From an uncultured Tenacibaculum sp. (lineage in GTDB: Bacteria; Bacteroidota; Bacteroidia; Flavobacteriales; Flavobacteriaceae): a stretch of DNA of 64,000 nt. Every line of letters begins with the position of its first letter. The stretch's first letter is position 1. The notes under the pieces were generated by a model. The model was not told the DNA's origin. It saw nothing but the letters and a program-made list of their open reading frames with translations, and did no database searches. This document shows, piece by piece, positions 63,014 to 64,000 of this stretch. The DNA lies in assembly GCF_947504135.1 (NCBI RefSeq), contig NZ_CANNGG010000001.1, positions 1 through 64,000 of the forward strand. Direction: 5' to 3'. Made by a program: the position numbers and the translations under genes.

Positions 63014-63046
63014 AAAAACCGAGTTCCTAAGTAACTCGGTTTTTTT
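63014..63046. terminator. Bidirectional terminator
   Basis: AAAAACCGAGTT / AACTCGGTTTTT stem between the convergent PiT and tesB genes. Confidence 0.9.
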
Positions 63047-63073
63047 ATTCCTTTTATTTCTTATATAGTCTTA

Positions 63074-63943
63074 CTAGCTTCTTTTCATTGGTCTCATTAA
63101 TCCTTCTTGAGCAACCGAAGCTATTAATTCTCCGTCTCTAGTATAAATATTACCCATAGCAAAACCTCTAGCTCCAAAAGCGTTTGGGCTTTCTATTGAA
63201 AATAACATCCAATCATCAAAATTAAAATCACGGTAAAACCACATTGAGTGATCTAAACTAGCCAGTTGAGTATTTCCAAAATTAGCAATACTAGCATTCG
63301 GATTTAAACATGCTGATAAAATATTGTAGTCGGAAATATAAGTAAGTATTTGCTGCTTTATTCCTAATGGTAAATCTTTCGCATCTCCTTTCAACTTAAA
63401 CCAAACATCAACCACAGGTGGTAAATCTTTACGATCTAACGGATTTACTATTTGTACAGGTTTAAAATCTATAGGACGTTCGATACTTAAAAAATCTTTC
63501 ATTTTTTGAGGTAGAAAAGCTCCAAATTGATCTAACACATCTGTCCAACTCAACAATTCCTCTGGTTGTTTTATATCTTTTTTTATTGGTTTTTGATGTT
63601 CATACCCTTCTTCTTCTTTATGAAATGAACAAGACAAAATAAAGATAGTTTTATCTTCTTGATGGGCCGTTACTCTTCGTGTAGAAAAACTGCCACCATC
63701 ACGAATCGTTTGTACATTATAAGTTATTGGTAACTCTAAATTTCCTGCTTCTAAAAAATAGGAGTGCAATGAGTGTAAAATACGCTCTTTAGAAGTGGTT
63801 CTATAGGCTGCGTTTAATGCTTGCGCTAATACTTGTCCTCCAAAAACATTCGGACTTCCTATATCTCTACTTACTCCATTAAAGTTTCCATTTCCTAAAT
63901 CGTCGAGGGTAAGTATATTTAATAGTTCTTGAGTGTTTTTCAT
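63074..63943 (-). CDS. tesB: Acyl-CoA thioesterase II
   Basis: 289 residues with two hot-dog domains. The N-terminal one has GGQVLAQALNAAYRT and LHSLHSYFLEAGN; the second has LASLDHSMWFYRDFNFDDWM and GFAMGNIYTRDGELIASVAQEGLMR, which close the TesB signature with the catalytic Asp. It hydrolyses medium and long acyl-CoA. An imperfect palindrome lies 24-48 nt upstream of the start (63967-63991). Confidence 0.93.
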   Translation of the reverse strand: MKNTQELLNILTLDDLGNGNFNGVSRDIGSPNVFGGQVLAQALNAAYRTTSKERILHSLHSYFLEAGNLELPITYNVQTIRDGGSFSTRRVTAHQEDKTIFILSCSFHKEEEGYEHQKPIKKDIKQPEELLSWTDVLDQFGAFLPQKMKDFLSIERPIDFKPVQIVNPLDRKDLPPVVDVWFKLKGDAKDLPLGIKQQILTYISDYNILSACLNPNASIANFGNTQLASLDHSMWFYRDFNFDDWMLFSIESPNAFGARGFAMGNIYTRDGELIASVAQEGLMRPMKRS

Positions 63944-63966
63944 CTTATTTTATTAGGAAAACAAAT

Positions 63967-63991
63967 TTGAGAAAAGTTTTTGGTTTCTCAA
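63967..63991. promoter_or_regulatory. Palindrome upstream of tesB
   Basis: TTGAGAAA (63967-63974) and its reverse complement TTTCTCAA (63984-63991) flank a 9-nt spacer, overlapping where a -7 element (CAAATTTG, minus strand) would start. It could be an operator; the window edge prevents a fuller look. Confidence 0.35.
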
Positions 63992-64000
63992 TACAAAAAA

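Overview
The window is a chromosomal segment of a low-GC member of the Flavobacteriaceae (Bacteroidota). A Tenacibaculum-like genus is my best guess, by impression only. The supporting signs are strong A+T richness, several promoters of the Bacteroidota type (TTG about 19 nt before TANNTTTG), three large TonB-dependent receptors with carboxypeptidase-D-like N-terminal domains, an OmpA protein with calcium-type repeats, a remnant of a type IX sorting domain, DUF5689, and a short F1 epsilon subunit. There is no prophage, insertion sequence or CRISPR array. Most genes are ordinary core genes, so the interest lies mainly in regulatory DNA, gene remnants and gene context.

Layout. 0-1.3 kb: two tandem tRNA-Asn genes, then a 3-hydroxybutyrate dehydrogenase preceded by the last ~40 codons of a lost alpha/beta hydrolase. 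1.4-9.7 kb: a biotin cluster, bioF - DUF2007 - bioD - bioA, then a stand-alone ketoacyl synthase and bioB, interrupted by a Coa1-like gene (opposite strand) and an NfeD/flotillin pair. 9.7-15.2 kb: methyltransferase, JmjC-like cupin, small stress-type proteins, a hydroxyacid dehydrogenase, a four-helix-bundle gene framed by inverted repeats, and panB. 15.3-20.1 kb: two secreted proteins, an ECF sigma factor with a small partner, an O-methyltransferase, and a histidine decarboxylase divergent from an Lrp regulator. 20.1-28.4 kb: tatA, atpDC, OmpA protein, kbl and an AddA-type helicase-nuclease.

28.4-37.7 kb: a ZIP transporter and DtxR-type regulator divergent from a TonB receptor, with a perfect palindrome resembling a DtxR box between them. 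A second TonB receptor follows, with a lipoprotein made of two 344-residue copies that share 571 identical bases. 37.7-46.6 kb: a lipoprotein, an M43 protease broken by in-frame stops, the rimP-nusA-infB operon with a terminator-like hairpin in its leader, a universal stress protein, a type IX sorting-domain remnant and an acidic protein. 46.7-52.2 kb: tdk-alr, mscL, an AhpD-like gene divergent from an OsmC gene, and recJ. 52.2-63.9 kb: a probable phosphorus-acquisition region with a secreted endonuclease/phosphatase-fold enzyme, TonB receptor + DUF5689 lipoprotein, metallophosphoesterase, phosphate-type porin, PiT phosphate transporter fused to a PhoU-like domain, and tesB.

The most interesting reading is a shared regulatory motif. 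Two 7-bp half-sites of the form NTTAAC(A/C) or NATAACA, separated by 4 bp, lie upstream of the two larger TonB receptors, the porin and the PiT gene. In three of the four, the motif sits 9-10 nt before the -7 element, where a PhoB box would sit. Directly before the porin, a short terminator-bounded stretch carries a 16-nt perfect complement of the porin leader next to its start codon, which suggests a small antisense RNA in the same regulon. These are inferences from sequence and need experimental or comparative tests.
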